Shown here piece by piece: positions 29,008-38,260 of a DNA stretch of 64,000 bases (positions are counted from its first letter, which is position 1; each line of letters starts with the position of its first letter). Below the pieces are notes generated by a model. The model was not told the DNA's origin and made no database searches. It saw only the letters and a list, made by a program, of their open reading frames with translations. Source of the stretch: Rhodocyclaceae bacterium (GTDB lineage: Bacteria > Pseudomonadota > Gammaproteobacteria > Burkholderiales > Rhodocyclaceae); contig JAGRFQ010000001.1 of the NCBI GenBank assembly GCA_020445945.1, positions 30,571 to 94,570 of the forward strand, written 5' to 3'. A program made the position numbers and the translations under genes.

Positions 29008-30399
29008 ATGCGTAGCAAACTGCAGCAAGCGGGACTCGTCTTTACCGGTTTGTGTGCCGGTGTCCTGATCAGCCTGAATTTTCCGGCCAATGCCGACAAG
29101 GCTGCGCTGGCGCCGCTGCCGATTACCGAGCTGCGTGCGCTGGCGAACGTTTTCAACGCCATCAAGCAAAGCTACGTCGAACCGGTGGAAGACAAGGCGC
29201 TGATCACCGAGGCGATCAGCGGCATGCTCACCGGGCTGGACCCGCATTCGGCCTATCTCGACGAAGAGGCGTTCAAGGATCTGCAGGTCAGCACGCAAGG
29301 TGAATTTGGCGGGCTGGGCATCGAAGTGGGGATGGAAGACGGTTTCGTCAAGGTCATCTCCCCGATCGAGGACACCCCGGCGTTCCGTGCCGGCGTGCTG
29401 GCCGGTGACCTGATCGTCAAGCTCGACGATACGCCAGTCAAGGGGATGACGCTGGCCGAAGCGGTCAAGCAGATGCGCGGCAAACCGGGCACCAAGATCG
29501 TGCTGACCATCGCGCGCAGCGGTGCCGACAAGCCGGTGATCGTCACCATCAAGCGCGAGGTGATCCGCGTGCGCAGTGTCAAATCCAAGCTGGTCGAGCC
29601 GGGATACGGCTATTTGCGTGTCGCCCAGTTCCAGGAAGGAACCGCCAAGGATCTGACCACCCACGCCGGCCGTCTGTACGAAAAGGGCGCGCTGCGTGGT
29701 CTGGTGCTCGATCTGCGCAACGACCCCGGCGGCCTGCTGCATGGCGCGGTGGGTGTGTCGGCAGCGTTCCTGCCGGCCAATACGCTGGTGGTTTCGACCG
29801 ACGGACGCACGCCGGATGCCAAGCGCAAGTATCTGGCCCAGCCGGATGATTATCTGCGCGGCACGCGGACCGACTATCTCCAGGATCTGCCCGCCGGCAT
29901 CAAATCGGTGCCGATGGTCGTCCTCGTCAATGGGGGCTCGGCCTCGGCCTCCGAGATCGTTGCCGGCGCACTGCAGGACCACAAGCGCGCGGTGGTGATG
30001 GGGACCCAGACCTTCGGCAAGGGCTCGGTCCAGACCATTCTCCCGCTCAGCGAAACCACTGCCATCAAGCTCACCACGGCACGCTACTACACGCCGAGCG
30101 GGCGCTCGATCCAGGCCAAGGGCATCGAGCCCGACATCAAGGTCGAAGATCCGCGTGACAACGGTGCGCGTCAGCGCGTGCGCGAGGCCGACCTGCGTGG
30201 CCACCTCGAGAACGACAAGGACCCGGAAGCCGAGGCACGCGCCGCCGAGCGCAGGAAAAAGGCGGCATCCGAGGACGAGGACGAAAACGCTGCGGCCGAG
30301 CCGTTCAAGCGCATCGAGCCTGCCAGCGCGGAGGATTTCCAGTTCCAGCAGGCATTGAACCTTCTCAAGGGGCTCCAGATCATCCAGAATAAGGAGTGA
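29008..30399 (+). CDS. ctpA: C-terminal processing protease (S41 family)
   Basis: This is a 463-residue periplasmic serine protease. The N-terminal signal or anchor (LVFTGLCAGVLISLNFPANA, ~10-29) precedes a PDZ domain (~90-175; GEFGGLGIEVGMEDGFVKVISPIEDTPA) and the S41 core. The catalytic dyad is Ser313 (NGGSASASEIVAGAL) and Lys338 (TFGKGSVQ), 25 residues apart as usual. The tail is Lys/Glu/Ala-rich and ends QIIQNKE. It trims C-termini of envelope proteins. The envC-ctpA pairing is widespread in proteobacteria. Confidence 0.95.
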   Translation: MRSKLQQAGLVFTGLCAGVLISLNFPANADKAALAPLPITELRALANVFNAIKQSYVEPVEDKALITEAISGMLTGLDPHSAYLDEEAFKDLQVSTQGEFGGLGIEVGMEDGFVKVISPIEDTPAFRAGVLAGDLIVKLDDTPVKGMTLAEAVKQMRGKPGTKIVLTIARSGADKPVIVTIKREVIRVRSVKSKLVEPGYGYLRVAQFQEGTAKDLTTHAGRLYEKGALRGLVLDLRNDPGGLLHGAVGVSAAFLPANTLVVSTDGRTPDAKRKYLAQPDDYLRGTRTDYLQDLPAGIKSVPMVVLVNGGSASASEIVAGALQDHKRAVVMGTQTFGKGSVQTILPLSETTAIKLTTARYYTPSGRSIQAKGIEPDIKVEDPRDNGARQRVREADLRGHLENDKDPEAEARAAERRKKAASEDEDENAAAEPFKRIEPASAEDFQFQQALNLLKGLQIIQNKE

Positions 30400-30429
30400 T
30401 CGAGTAACCACGAGAGCGAAGGGGGTATC

Positions 30430-30879
30430 ATGCGCCGTGAGACGGCCTACAAGCTGGCAGGCAGGCGGCATGACCCCCGGGTGGCTGGCTCGGGGCTGGT
30501 CAAGCATCGCGAGATCCGCTTCCGGGAAATGCCGCCCGGGCAAACCGAGCGCGCACTGACGGCGCTGGAGCGGTTGCGCGGCCTCAAGGTGTCGCTCAGT
30601 GAGCGGCCGCGCACGCTGGATGTCGAGTATTCGGTGCTCGACTTCTCGCTCGAACTGCTCGAGGACGCCCTGCGCGATGCCGGCTTTCACCTCGACAACT
30701 CGCTCTACGTCAAACTTGTTCGCGCGCTGGTGTATTTCAGCGAAGAAACCCAGCGCCACAACATCGCCTCGCCGGAGCGTCTGATCAAGCAGTCCAACGA
30801 GGTCTACATCAAGGTGTACGACCAGCATCCGCACGGCGACCACGACGAAACACCGGTCGAGCTGCGCGAGTACAAATAG
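30430..30879 (+). CDS. Conserved-looking protein of unknown function
   Basis: This 149-residue protein has no signal peptide and no membrane helix. It starts with a basic stretch (MRRETAYKLAGRRHDPRVAG). It then has an alpha/beta pattern with LERLRGLKVSLSERPRTLDVEYSVLDFSLELLEDALRDAGFHLDNSLYVKLVRALVYF, reminiscent of small ferredoxin-like (ACT/HMA) folds without metal cysteines. The C-terminus is His/Asp-rich (DQHPHGDHDETP). It lies 30 bases after ctpA and 24 before the moeB-like gene, so it is in the same operon. I do not recognise the family. Codon use and base composition match its neighbours, so it is a real gene. Confidence 0.75.
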   Translation: MRRETAYKLAGRRHDPRVAGSGLVKHREIRFREMPPGQTERALTALERLRGLKVSLSERPRTLDVEYSVLDFSLELLEDALRDAGFHLDNSLYVKLVRALVYFSEETQRHNIASPERLIKQSNEVYIKVYDQHPHGDHDETPVELREYK

Positions 30880-30903
30880 CTTCATCCGCCCGGAATTCCC
30901 GCG

Positions 30904-31656
30904 ATGAATGACGATCAGCTGCTGCGCTACAGCCGCCACATTCTGCTGCCCGAAATCGGCGTCGAAGGCCAGCAGGCCTTTATCGACGCGCGGGTGCTGG
31001 TGATTGGTGCGGGGGGGCTGGGCAGCCCGGCGGCGATGTATCTGGCCTCGGCGGGGGTCGGCACGCTGGTGCTGGTCGACGATGATGATGTCGATCTCAC
31101 CAACCTGCAGCGCCAGATCCTGCACACCGCGCACATGGTCGGCGAGCCGAAAGTTCGCTCGGGGGAGGTCACGCTGGGGCGGCTGAATCCCGAGGTCAAG
31201 GTCGTGCCGCTGCAGGTGCGCCTGTCGGGCGAAGCCCTGATGCGCGAGGTGGCCGCGGCCGATGTGGTGCTCGACTGCTGCGACAACTTCGAGACGCGTC
31301 ACGCGGTCAACCGCGCCTGCCACGCGCAGCGCACGCCGCTGGTCTCCGGCGCGGCGATCCGTTTCGATGGCCAGCTCTACGTTTTCGACCACCGCAGCGG
31401 CGACAGCCCGTGCTATCACTGCCTGTTTCCGGAAGGCGAGGACGTTGAAGCGGTGCGCTGTGCGGTGATGGGGGTGTTCGCGCCCATCACCGGCATCATC
31501 GGCGCGGCGCAGGCTGCCGAGGCGCTCAAGCTGCTGGCCGGTTGCGGCACCTCGCTGGCGGGGCGCATCCTGCTGCTCGACGGCCTGAACATGGAATGGC
31601 GCAGCATCGGGCTGGCGCGGGACCCGGCCTGCGCGGTGTGCGGCAGCGCCGCCTGA
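30904..31656 (+). CDS. moeB: MoeB/ThiF-type adenylyltransferase
   Basis: This 250-residue E1-like enzyme adenylates the C-terminus of a ubiquitin-like sulfur carrier (MoaD or ThiS). The nucleotide-binding GAGGLGSP motif lies near residues 35-45. DDDDVDLTNLQRQ and LDCCDNFETRHAVN are characteristic, and zinc is held by CYHC and CAVC. It lacks the C-terminal rhodanese domain found in some homologues. Choice between MoeB (molybdopterin) and ThiF (thiamine) is uncertain; HesA/MoeB/ThiF is the safe family call. Confidence 0.88.
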   Translation: MNDDQLLRYSRHILLPEIGVEGQQAFIDARVLVIGAGGLGSPAAMYLASAGVGTLVLVDDDDVDLTNLQRQILHTAHMVGEPKVRSGEVTLGRLNPEVKVVPLQVRLSGEALMREVAAADVVLDCCDNFETRHAVNRACHAQRTPLVSGAAIRFDGQLYVFDHRSGDSPCYHCLFPEGEDVEAVRCAVMGVFAPITGIIGAAQAAEALKLLAGCGTSLAGRILLLDGLNMEWRSIGLARDPACAVCGSAA

Positions 31657-31663
31657 GCAGGCC

Positions 31664-32773
31664 TTAAGGCGCGACCAGCCGGGCGAGCAGGCGCACGTCC
31701 TCGCCGATGCAGCGCCGGTCGGTGACGTGCAGGCGGTGTGCAGCGTCCAGCGAAGTCAGTTCGGCCAGATTGAACGCCCCTTGCGCGCTGTCGCCGACCA
31801 GCACCGGCGCCTGGTAGATCAGCAATTCATCCACGCAGCCTTCCCGCAGCAGCGAGCCATTGAGCTTGAAGCCGGCCTCGACATGCACCTCGTTCAGCCC
31901 GCGGCGTGCCAACTCGGTCATCAGCGCCGGCAGATCGACCTTGCCGTGGGCGTTGGGCAGGCACACCACCTCGGCATTGCGCCGCGCCAGCGCGTCGCGT
32001 TTGTCCGGAGCAAACTGCGCGGCGGCAATCAGCACCGGCAGGCCATCGAGCAGGCGGGCGTCGGGTGAAATCTCGAGACGTGCGTCGATCACCACCTTGA
32101 GCGGCGGGCGCTGGCACGCCACCGCGCGCACCGTGAGCTGCGGATCGTCGGCCTTGACCGTGCCGATTCCGGTGAGGATGGCGCAGGCGCGGGCGCGCCA
32201 GCGGTGGCCGTCGGCGCGGGCCTCGGGGCCGGTAATCCACTGACTGACGCCGTTGTTGAGCGCGGTCTTGCCGTCCAGCGTGGTGGCGAGCTTGAGGCGC
32301 ATCCACGGCCGCTGGCGCGTCATGCGCGAGACGAAGCCGCAGTTCAATTCGATGGCCCGGGTTTCGAGCAGCCCGGTGGCGACGGCGATGTTGGCGTCGG
32401 CGAGGCGCGCCAGGCCGCGCCCCGCCACTGCGGGGTTGGGGTCGGGCATGGCGGCCACCACGCGTGCGACGCCGGCCGCAATCAGTGCGTCGGCGCAGGG
32501 CGGGGTGCGGCCATGATGGGCACAGGGTTCGAGCGTGACGTAGGCGGTGGCACCGCGGGCCTGCGCGCCGGCGGCTTCAAGCGCCAGCACTTCGGCGTGC
32601 GCCTCGCCGGCGCGGGCATGCCAGCCTTCGCCGACGATGTGCGCGCCGTGGGCGATGACGCAGCCGACCCGCGGATTGGGGGTGGTGCTGGTCAGGCCGC
32701 GTTCGGCCAGTTGCAGCGCGCGCGCCATCAAGCGATGGTCGGTTGCCGAGAAAGTGTCGGGCGGCTGGGCCAC
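31664..32773 (-). CDS. ribD: Bifunctional riboflavin biosynthesis deaminase/reductase
   Basis: This 369-residue enzyme performs the deamination and the NADPH-dependent reduction of the pyrimidine intermediate in riboflavin synthesis. The N-terminal deaminase has the zinc motif HAEVLAL ... PCAHHGRTPPC. The C-terminal reductase shows RPWMRLKLATTLDGKTA and VEAGFKLNGSLL. Start: GTG 32773 (MAQPPDTFSATDH), 13 bases after the nrdR stop. The nrdR-ribD order is common in proteobacteria. It converges on the moeB-like gene with 7 bases between. Confidence 0.96.
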   Translation of the reverse strand: MAQPPDTFSATDHRLMARALQLAERGLTSTTPNPRVGCVIAHGAHIVGEGWHARAGEAHAEVLALEAAGAQARGATAYVTLEPCAHHGRTPPCADALIAAGVARVVAAMPDPNPAVAGRGLARLADANIAVATGLLETRAIELNCGFVSRMTRQRPWMRLKLATTLDGKTALNNGVSQWITGPEARADGHRWRARACAILTGIGTVKADDPQLTVRAVACQRPPLKVVIDARLEISPDARLLDGLPVLIAAAQFAPDKRDALARRNAEVVCLPNAHGKVDLPALMTELARRGLNEVHVEAGFKLNGSLLREGCVDELLIYQAPVLVGDSAQGAFNLAELTSLDAAHRLHVTDRRCIGEDVRLLARLVAP

Positions 32774-32786
32774 GGCGCGATGCGGG

Positions 32787-33266
32787 CTAGGCAGTCGGTT
32801 TGGGCGGGCGCCCGCGGGAGCGTGAGACTTCGCGGATCGCTTCGGAGAATTTGTCGACGTCTTCGAAGTTGCGATACACCGAGGCGAAGCGCACGTAGGC
32901 GACCTTGTCGAGCTTCTTGAGTTCGCGCATCACCAGCTCGCCCACCGTTTCGCTCGGCAGCTCGCGTTCGCCCATGGCCAGCAGGCGGCCTTCGATGCGC
33001 GCGGCGGCGGCTTCGATGTCTTCGAGCGCGACCGGGCGCTTGCGCAGCGCGAGGGTCATGCTGGCGAGAACCTTGCTGCGGTCGAACTCGGCGCGATGGC
33101 CGTTGCGTTTGACCACGTGCGGCATCTTCAGGTCGATGCGTTCGTAGGTGGTGAAGCGTTTGTCGCAGTGCGGGCAGCGGCGACGGCGACGCACGATGTC
33201 GCCGTCTTCGTTTTCACGGGTGTCCGTGACCTGGGTCGAAGGGTCACCACAAAACGGGCATTTCAT
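32787..33266 (-). CDS. nrdR: Transcriptional repressor NrdR
   Basis: This 159-residue regulator of ribonucleotide reductase genes has an N-terminal zinc ribbon ([11 protein letters not shown] ... [10 protein letters not shown]) and an ATP-cone ([16 protein letters not shown] to ~140) that senses ATP/dATP. Both domains are complete and the length is normal. It lies between glyA and ribD on the minus strand, the frequent glyA-nrdR-ribD order. Confidence 0.97.
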   Translation of the reverse strand: MKCPFCGDPSTQVTDTRENEDGDIVRRRRRCPHCDKRFTTYERIDLKMPHVVKRNGHRAEFDRSKVLASMTLALRKRPVALEDIEAAAARIEGRLLAMGERELPSETVGELVMRELKKLDKVAYVRFASVYRNFEDVDKFSEAIREVSRSRGRPPKPTA

Positions 33267-33315
33267 AGCAGGGTCGCTGCGCGTGCCGGGCGGACAGTGC
33301 TGCCCGCCCCCGGCA

Positions 33316-34566
33316 TCAGTCGCCGTACACCGGGAACTTGGCGCACAGCTCGGCCACCTTATGGCGCACGCGGTCGAGGTTGGCAGTGTCGTCGGGCGCG
33401 TCGAGCACGTCGGCCACCAGGTGCGCGATCTTCTCGGCTTCGATCTCGGTGAAGCCGCGGGTGGTCATCGCCGGCGAGCCGAGGCGGATGCCGGAGGTGA
33501 CGAAAGGCTTTTCCGGATCGTTCGGGATGGCGTTCTTGTTGACCGTGATGTGCGCCATGCCGAGCGCGGCTTCGGCGGTCTTGCCGGTGATCTTCTTGTT
33601 GCGCAGATCGACCAGGAACACATGGCTCTGGGTGCCGCCGGAGACGATGCGCAGGCCGCGCTCTTCGCCCAGCACGCGGGCCATGACGCGCGCGTTGGCG
33701 ATGACTTGCTCCTGGTAGGCCTTGAAGCCCGGCTTCATCGCCTCTTTGAAAGCGGCCGCCTTGGCGGCGATGACGTGCATCAGCGGGCCGCCCTGCAAGC
33801 CCGGGAAGATGGCCGAGTTGATGGCTTTGGCGTGTGCCTCTTTCATCAGGATCAGGCCGCCGCGCGGGCCGCGCAGGGTTTTGTGGGTGGTGGAGGTGAC
33901 CACGTCGGCGTGCGGCACCGGGTTGGGGTAGAAGCCGGCGGCGATGAGGCCGGCGTAGTGCGCCATGTCGACCATGAAGATCGCGCCGACGGCCTTGGCG
34001 ACCTTGGCGAAGCGTTCGAAATCGATGCGCAGCGAATAGGCCGACGCGCCGGCGATGATCAGCTTCGGCTTGTGCTCATGGGCGAGGCGCTCCATGGCGT
34101 CGTAGTCGATCGCTTCCTTGGCGTCGAGGCCGTAGGAGACCACGTTGAACCACTTGCCGCTCATGTTGAGCGCCATGCCGTGGGTGAGGTGGCCGCCTTC
34201 GGCCAGGCTCATGCCCATGATGGTGTCGCCGGGCTTGAGGAAGGCCATCAGCACCGCCTGGTTGGCCTGCGAGCCGGAGTTGGGCTGCACATTGGCCGCC
34301 TCGGCACCGAACAGCGCCTTGGCGCGGTCGATGGCCAGCTGCTCGGCCACATCCACATGCTCGCAGCCGCCGTAGTAACGCTTGCCGGGATAGCCCTCGG
34401 CGTACTTGTTGGTCAGCTGGGAGCCCTGGGCTTCCATGACGGCGTGGCTGACGTAGTTCTCGGAGGCGATCAGTTCGATGTGCGCTTCCTGGCGACGGTT
34501 CTCGGCCTGGATGGCTTCCCACAGGTCGGGATCGGTCTTTGCGAGCGAGTTTTGCTTTGAAAACAT
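33316..34566 (-). CDS. glyA: Serine hydroxymethyltransferase
   Basis: This 416-residue PLP enzyme converts serine and tetrahydrofolate to glycine and methylene-THF. The PLP lysine is in [15 protein letters not shown]. Other signatures are [35 protein letters not shown] and [12 protein letters not shown]. Start: ATG 34566 ([12 protein letters not shown]); the in-phase extension to 34623 is not conserved. An extended -10 lies just upstream. A GC-rich hairpin without T-run (33284-33315) follows its stop directly. Confidence 0.97.
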   Translation of the reverse strand: MFSKQNSLAKTDPDLWEAIQAENRRQEAHIELIASENYVSHAVMEAQGSQLTNKYAEGYPGKRYYGGCEHVDVAEQLAIDRAKALFGAEAANVQPNSGSQANQAVLMAFLKPGDTIMGMSLAEGGHLTHGMALNMSGKWFNVVSYGLDAKEAIDYDAMERLAHEHKPKLIIAGASAYSLRIDFERFAKVAKAVGAIFMVDMAHYAGLIAAGFYPNPVPHADVVTSTTHKTLRGPRGGLILMKEAHAKAINSAIFPGLQGGPLMHVIAAKAAAFKEAMKPGFKAYQEQVIANARVMARVLGEERGLRIVSGGTQSHVFLVDLRNKKITGKTAEAALGMAHITVNKNAIPNDPEKPFVTSGIRLGSPAMTTRGFTEIEAEKIAHLVADVLDAPDDTANLDRVRHKVAELCAKFPVYGD

Positions 34567-34597
34567 GGGTCTGGGTCTATGGCAGGTCCAAAAGCGG

Positions 34598-34606
34598 ATT
34601 CTATCA
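34598..34606 (-). promoter_or_regulatory. Extended -10 promoter element of glyA
   Basis: On the minus strand TGATAGAAT combines the TGn extension with TAGAAT (5/6 of the -10 consensus), 31 bases before the glyA ATG. The -35 region is weak, as is usual for extended -10 promoters. Confidence 0.45.
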
Positions 34607-34655
34607 CGGGGTCCGGGCCACAATTCCAGCGTTTTCGTGGCTTGCGCGTGGGGTC

Positions 34656-35297
34656 TCAGGCGTTGGGGAGCTCGTCCCGGGCGGCGCCCAGATGCGCCGC
34701 CTCGGCCCAGCTTTCGATGGACCAGCCGTCGGCGTCGCAGCGCAGCCAGTTGAGTGCGGCGTTGGGGATCTTGAAATCGCGCGGCGTGTCGAGGGGGCGC
34801 CCGCTGGCACGGCGATAGAGTATGTCGAGCACGCCGCCATGGGCGACCACCAGCACCTGCTGGCCGGGGTGAGCGGCCACAATCGCGTCGAAGGCGGCGT
34901 GGATGCGTGCGGCGAAGGCCGTCAGGCTTTCGCCGTCGTCGAAGGCGAAATCGGGGTCGCGCGCTTCAAAGCGCCGATAGGCGTCGGGGTGACGCGTGCG
35001 CGCGTCGGCGTAGGTGAGCCCTTGAAAGATGCCGCAGTGGCGCTCGCGCAGGTTGCTGCGCCGCTGCGCGACGACGCCGGTGCATGCGGCGATGGCATCC
35101 GCGGTGTCGGCGGCGCGGCGCAGGTCGCTGGTGTAGGCGGCGTCAAAGCGGTGCGCGGCCAGCCGGGCGGCGCTGTCCCGGGCCTGGGCGAGGCCGGTGG
35201 CGTTGAGCGCGATGTCGGTGTGGCCTTGCAGGCGGCCTTCGGCGTTCCATACGGTTTCGCCGTGGCGGACGACGCACAATCGGACGAGGCGTGACAT
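34656..35297 (-). CDS. Histidine-phosphatase superfamily protein (phosphoglycerate-mutase-like)
   Basis: This 213-residue protein has the RHG motif ([31 protein letters not shown]), the second catalytic part [14 protein letters not shown] and [13 protein letters not shown]. It is a cofactor-independent-style acid phosphatase or dPGM homologue, similar to GpmB, CobC and RhaP-type proteins. The substrate cannot be told from sequence. The only phosphoglycerate mutase required for glycolysis is probably gpmA at 27 kb. It is divergent from the TRAP genes. Confidence 0.87.
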   Translation of the reverse strand: MSRLVRLCVVRHGETVWNAEGRLQGHTDIALNATGLAQARDSAARLAAHRFDAAYTSDLRRAADTADAIAACTGVVAQRRSNLRERHCGIFQGLTYADARTRHPDAYRRFEARDPDFAFDDGESLTAFAARIHAAFDAIVAAHPGQQVLVVAHGGVLDILYRRASGRPLDTPRDFKIPNAALNWLRCDADGWSIESWAEAAHLGAARDELPNA

Positions 35298-35450
35298 GAA
35301 TCTCCTTGCGGGGCAGGTCGGGCGGGGGGTTTAGGCGTTTCCCCTGATATGCCTTGAGCGGGGGAGCCGGGATAATCCGGACCATCCTGTGCTGCCTGGC
35401 CAGTCTGGGGGCAGCAGCAAATATTCTAAAACGAGTGGAGGGGGCTGACG

Positions 35451-36026
35451 GTGTCCTTGCTATTGAAACTATCGGCGCTGATTGATTGGATTACCGATCA
35501 TGTCGGGCGTTACGCAATCTGGCTGCTGCTGGCGGCAACCCTGATCAGCGCCGGCAACGCGATCAGCCGCTACGGCTTCAGCCTGAGCTCCAACGCGATG
35601 CTGGAGGTGCAGTGGTACCTCTACTCGACGGTGTTCATCCTGTGCTCGGGCTATACGCTGATGAAGAACCAGCATGTGCGCATCGACCTGATTTCCAACC
35701 GTATTTCCGACAAGGCCCGCAACTGGATCGACGTGATCGGCATCGTGGTCTTCCTGATCCCGGTGGCGGTCATGATTGCGTGGATGTCATGGCCGGGCTT
35801 TGTCGATTCCTACGTCAACATGGAGGAGTCGTCCAACGCCGGCGGGCTGATCCGTTGGCCGGTACGGCTGGTGATCCCGGTCGGGTTTGCGCTGCTCGCC
35901 GTGCAGGCCGTGTCCGAGTTGATCAAACGCGTTGCCTTCCTGATGGGCAAGGGCCCCGATCCGCTGGAGAAACCGGCCGATCATGGTGTGGCGCTGCCGT
36001 CGTCGGATAAGGAGGCAGGCAAATGA
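35451..36026 (+). CDS. TRAP transporter small permease subunit (DctQ type)
   Basis: This 191-residue membrane protein has four hydrophobic segments (YAIWLLLAATLISAGNAISRY, VQWYLYSTVFILCSGYTLM, WIDVIGIVVFLIPVAVMIAWM, LVIPVGFALLAVQAVSELI) typical of DctQ. Start: GTG 35451 with a strong GGAGGGGG Shine-Dalgarno; the CDS overlaps the large permease by 4 bases. It forms the membrane part of a Na+-driven TRAP importer together with the next gene. No substrate-binding DctP gene is in the window. Confidence 0.92.
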   Translation: MSLLLKLSALIDWITDHVGRYAIWLLLAATLISAGNAISRYGFSLSSNAMLEVQWYLYSTVFILCSGYTLMKNQHVRIDLISNRISDKARNWIDVIGIVVFLIPVAVMIAWMSWPGFVDSYVNMEESSNAGGLIRWPVRLVIPVGFALLAVQAVSELIKRVAFLMGKGPDPLEKPADHGVALPSSDKEAGK

Positions 36027-37546
36027 GTGCCTTCATCATAGAAAACATGGCGCCGCTGATGTTCGGCTCGCTGATGCTGTTTTTGCTCAGCGGCTTCCCG
36101 GTGGCCTTTGCGCTGGCCGCCAACGGCTTGTTCTTCGGTTTTGTCGGCATTGAATTCGGCCTGCTGACCCCGGCGCTGCTGCAGGCGCTGCCCGAGCGGG
36201 TGCTGGGCATCATGTCCAACGACACCTTGCTGGCGATTCCCTTCTTCACCTTCATGGGCATCATTCTCGAGCGCAGCGGCATGGCCGAGGATCTGCTCGA
36301 ATCAGCCGGGCAGCTGTTCGGCCCGATTCGCGGCGGCATCGCCTACGCGGTGATCTTCGTCGGCGCCTTGCTTGCCGCAACCACCGGCGTGGTGGCCGCG
36401 TCGGTGATCTCGATGGGTCTCATCTCCTTGCCGGTGATGATGCGTTACGGCTTCTCGCGAGAAGTCTCGGCGGGGGTTATCTGCGCCTCCGGCACATTGG
36501 CGCAGATCATTCCGCCGTCGCTGGTGCTGATCGTGCTGGCTGATGTGCTCGGGGTGTCGGTGGGTGACGCCTACAAGGGCGCCATCATCCCGTCGGCGCT
36601 GCTGGTTGCACTGCTGGTCGGCTACATCTTCTTGCTGTCGATCATCAAGCCGGAGACGGTGCCCGCGCTGCCGCCCGAAGCGCGCACCCTGCGCGGCAAG
36701 GACTTGCTGATGCGGGTGCTGGTTGCGATGGTGCCGCCGGTGGTGCTGATCTTTCTGGTCCTCGGCACGATCTTCATCGGTCTGGCGACGCCGACCGAAG
36801 GCGGTGCGATGGGTGCCGTCGGCGCCTTGATACTGGCCATCATTCGCCGCCGCCTGACGCTCGGCGTGGTCAAGAGCGCGCTGGAGACCACGGCCAACCT
36901 GGCCACCTTCGTGATGTTCATCCTGATCGGCTCGACGGTGTTCGCGCTCACCTTCCGCGCCGTCAATGGCGACCTGTGGGTCGAGCACCTGTTCAGCCTC
37001 GTGCCGGGCGGTCAGTGGGGCTTCCTGATCGTGGTCAGCCTGGTGGTGTTCATCCTCGGCTTCTTCATCGACTTCTTCGAGATCGCCTTCATCCTGCTGC
37101 CGCTGTTCGCGCCGGTGGCCGAGAAACTCGGCATCGACATGGTGTGGTTCCTGGTGCTGATCGGCATGAACATGCAGACCTCGTTCCTGACGCCACCGTT
37201 CGGCTTCGCGCTGTTCTACCTGCGCAGCGTGGCACCTGGGGCGGCCTATGAGGATACGGCCACCGGGCGGCGCATCGAAGGCATCAAGACGATGCAGATC
37301 TACCGCGGCGTGATCCCGTTCATCATCATCCAGATCTTTGCGCTCATGGTCATGCTGGTCTTCCCCGAACTGGTGACCGGGAACCTCGACGAGAAGGTGA
37401 AGGTTGACCTCGACACCATCGAGCTCAACATCGAGCAGGGCAGCGGCTATGGCGAAGCGCCGGCCTTCCCCGGCTTGCCGGACGCCGGCGGAGACGCCGC
37501 ACCGAGCGAGAACGATGCGTTGATGGACGCACTGCGCAGCAAGTAG
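36023..37546 (+). CDS. TRAP transporter large permease subunit (DctM type)
   Basis: This 507-residue membrane protein has ~12 helices and DctM signatures (AIPFFTFMGIILERSGMAEDLLE, ATTGVVAASVISMGLISLPVMMRYG, GTLAQIIPPSLVLIVLADVLGVSVGDAY, GLATPTEGGAMGAVGA). It is longer than the ~430-residue standard and carries an acidic C-terminal tail (~450-507). This size fits the FcbT3-like group annotated for mannitol/chloroaromatic or carboxylate uptake. The substrate is unknown without its DctP. Confidence 0.92.
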   Translation: MSAFIIENMAPLMFGSLMLFLLSGFPVAFALAANGLFFGFVGIEFGLLTPALLQALPERVLGIMSNDTLLAIPFFTFMGIILERSGMAEDLLESAGQLFGPIRGGIAYAVIFVGALLAATTGVVAASVISMGLISLPVMMRYGFSREVSAGVICASGTLAQIIPPSLVLIVLADVLGVSVGDAYKGAIIPSALLVALLVGYIFLLSIIKPETVPALPPEARTLRGKDLLMRVLVAMVPPVVLIFLVLGTIFIGLATPTEGGAMGAVGALILAIIRRRLTLGVVKSALETTANLATFVMFILIGSTVFALTFRAVNGDLWVEHLFSLVPGGQWGFLIVVSLVVFILGFFIDFFEIAFILLPLFAPVAEKLGIDMVWFLVLIGMNMQTSFLTPPFGFALFYLRSVAPGAAYEDTATGRRIEGIKTMQIYRGVIPFIIIQIFALMVMLVFPELVTGNLDEKVKVDLDTIELNIEQGSGYGEAPAFPGLPDAGGDAAPSENDALMDALRSK

Positions 37547-37564
37547 GGCGCGCAGCGACAAGAC

Positions 37565-37593
37565 AAGGGGGCGTCAATCGACGCCCCCTTTTT
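37565..37593 (+). terminator. Rho-independent terminator of the TRAP operon
   Basis: An 11-bp perfect stem (37565-37575 with 37580-37590, 4-base loop) ends in a run of five T. It lies 19 bases after the DctM stop codon. Confidence 0.92.
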
Positions 37594-37662
37594 CGTGCGG
37601 CTCCTTTGCCGGCGAGGCGCCTGCGCCTGGCGGAATCTCCGGAGCGGGTCTGGGCGCGGCGC

Positions 37663-38247
37663 TCAGTGCAGGTCGGCGGCCAGCGCGGCCTGGGTTTCGG
37701 GCGCGACCTCGTCCAGCGCAACGGTGTAGTCGGCGTGGTCGATCCCCATCCCCAGTGCAGCGCCGGACTTCAGTGCCCGGGCCATCGCCGCGTCGAGTTC
37801 GAAGCGCAGGAAGTGCACCGCCGAGGTCTTGGTTTCGTTCTCGCGGGCGAGGTCTTCGTCGGCGATGGCGAAGACCTTGGCGTGCCCGTCGACGCGCACC
37901 CAGGTTGCGCGTTCGATGCCTTTGAGTACGCGCAGTTGCGCGGCGCGTACCGCCTCGTCGGGGTACTCGATCAGCATCGTTGCCTTGAAGTTGCGGCCGT
38001 CGGGAATCAGCGGGTTGTAGGCGTCGAGTTCCTCCTGGATGCCTTCGGGTTCGAAGGTGCGCTCGATGCGCAGCATCTCCTGAATCTGGTAGCGCACGGT
38101 GATTTCGTCTTCGAACAGCAGCGTCACGTGGGGGCCCAGGTGCACCGTGCGGCGGCGCTTGTGGGCGATGGTTTCGCGGCGGAACTCGGCGCGCCGGGCG
38201 GCGTATTCCTCCAGCGACCAGAGCGTGCTGCGGGTCAGGTGAGCCAT
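37663..38247 (-). CDS. DUF3501 family protein
   Basis: This 194-residue soluble protein has the DUF3501 pattern (LTRSTLWSLEEYAARRAEFRRETIAHKRRRTVHLGPHVTLLFEDEITVRYQIQEMLRIERTF, YNPLIPDGRNFKATMLIEY). No cysteine cluster or known catalytic motif is seen. It is the last gene of a rubrerythrin / Fe-S / DUF3501 operon (13 bases after the Fe-S gene). The three-gene association is widespread in proteobacteria, so it likely assists the same redox process; its molecular role is unknown. Confidence 0.88.
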   Translation of the reverse strand: MAHLTRSTLWSLEEYAARRAEFRRETIAHKRRRTVHLGPHVTLLFEDEITVRYQIQEMLRIERTFEPEGIQEELDAYNPLIPDGRNFKATMLIEYPDEAVRAAQLRVLKGIERATWVRVDGHAKVFAIADEDLARENETKTSAVHFLRFELDAAMARALKSGAALGMGIDHADYTVALDEVAPETQAALAADLH

Positions 38248-38260
38248 GTTGCGTCCTCTG

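Noticed and set aside
28924-31419. 831-codon open frame antisense to ctpA, the unknown gene and moeB
   Set aside because: It spans three well-supported opposite genes and gaps, has low-complexity composition and no recognisable motif.
33284-33315. GC-rich hairpin right after the glyA stop as a terminator
   Set aside because: The stem has a 2-base bulge and no T-run on the minus strand, and nrdR-ribD lie just downstream on the same strand, so termination here is doubtful.
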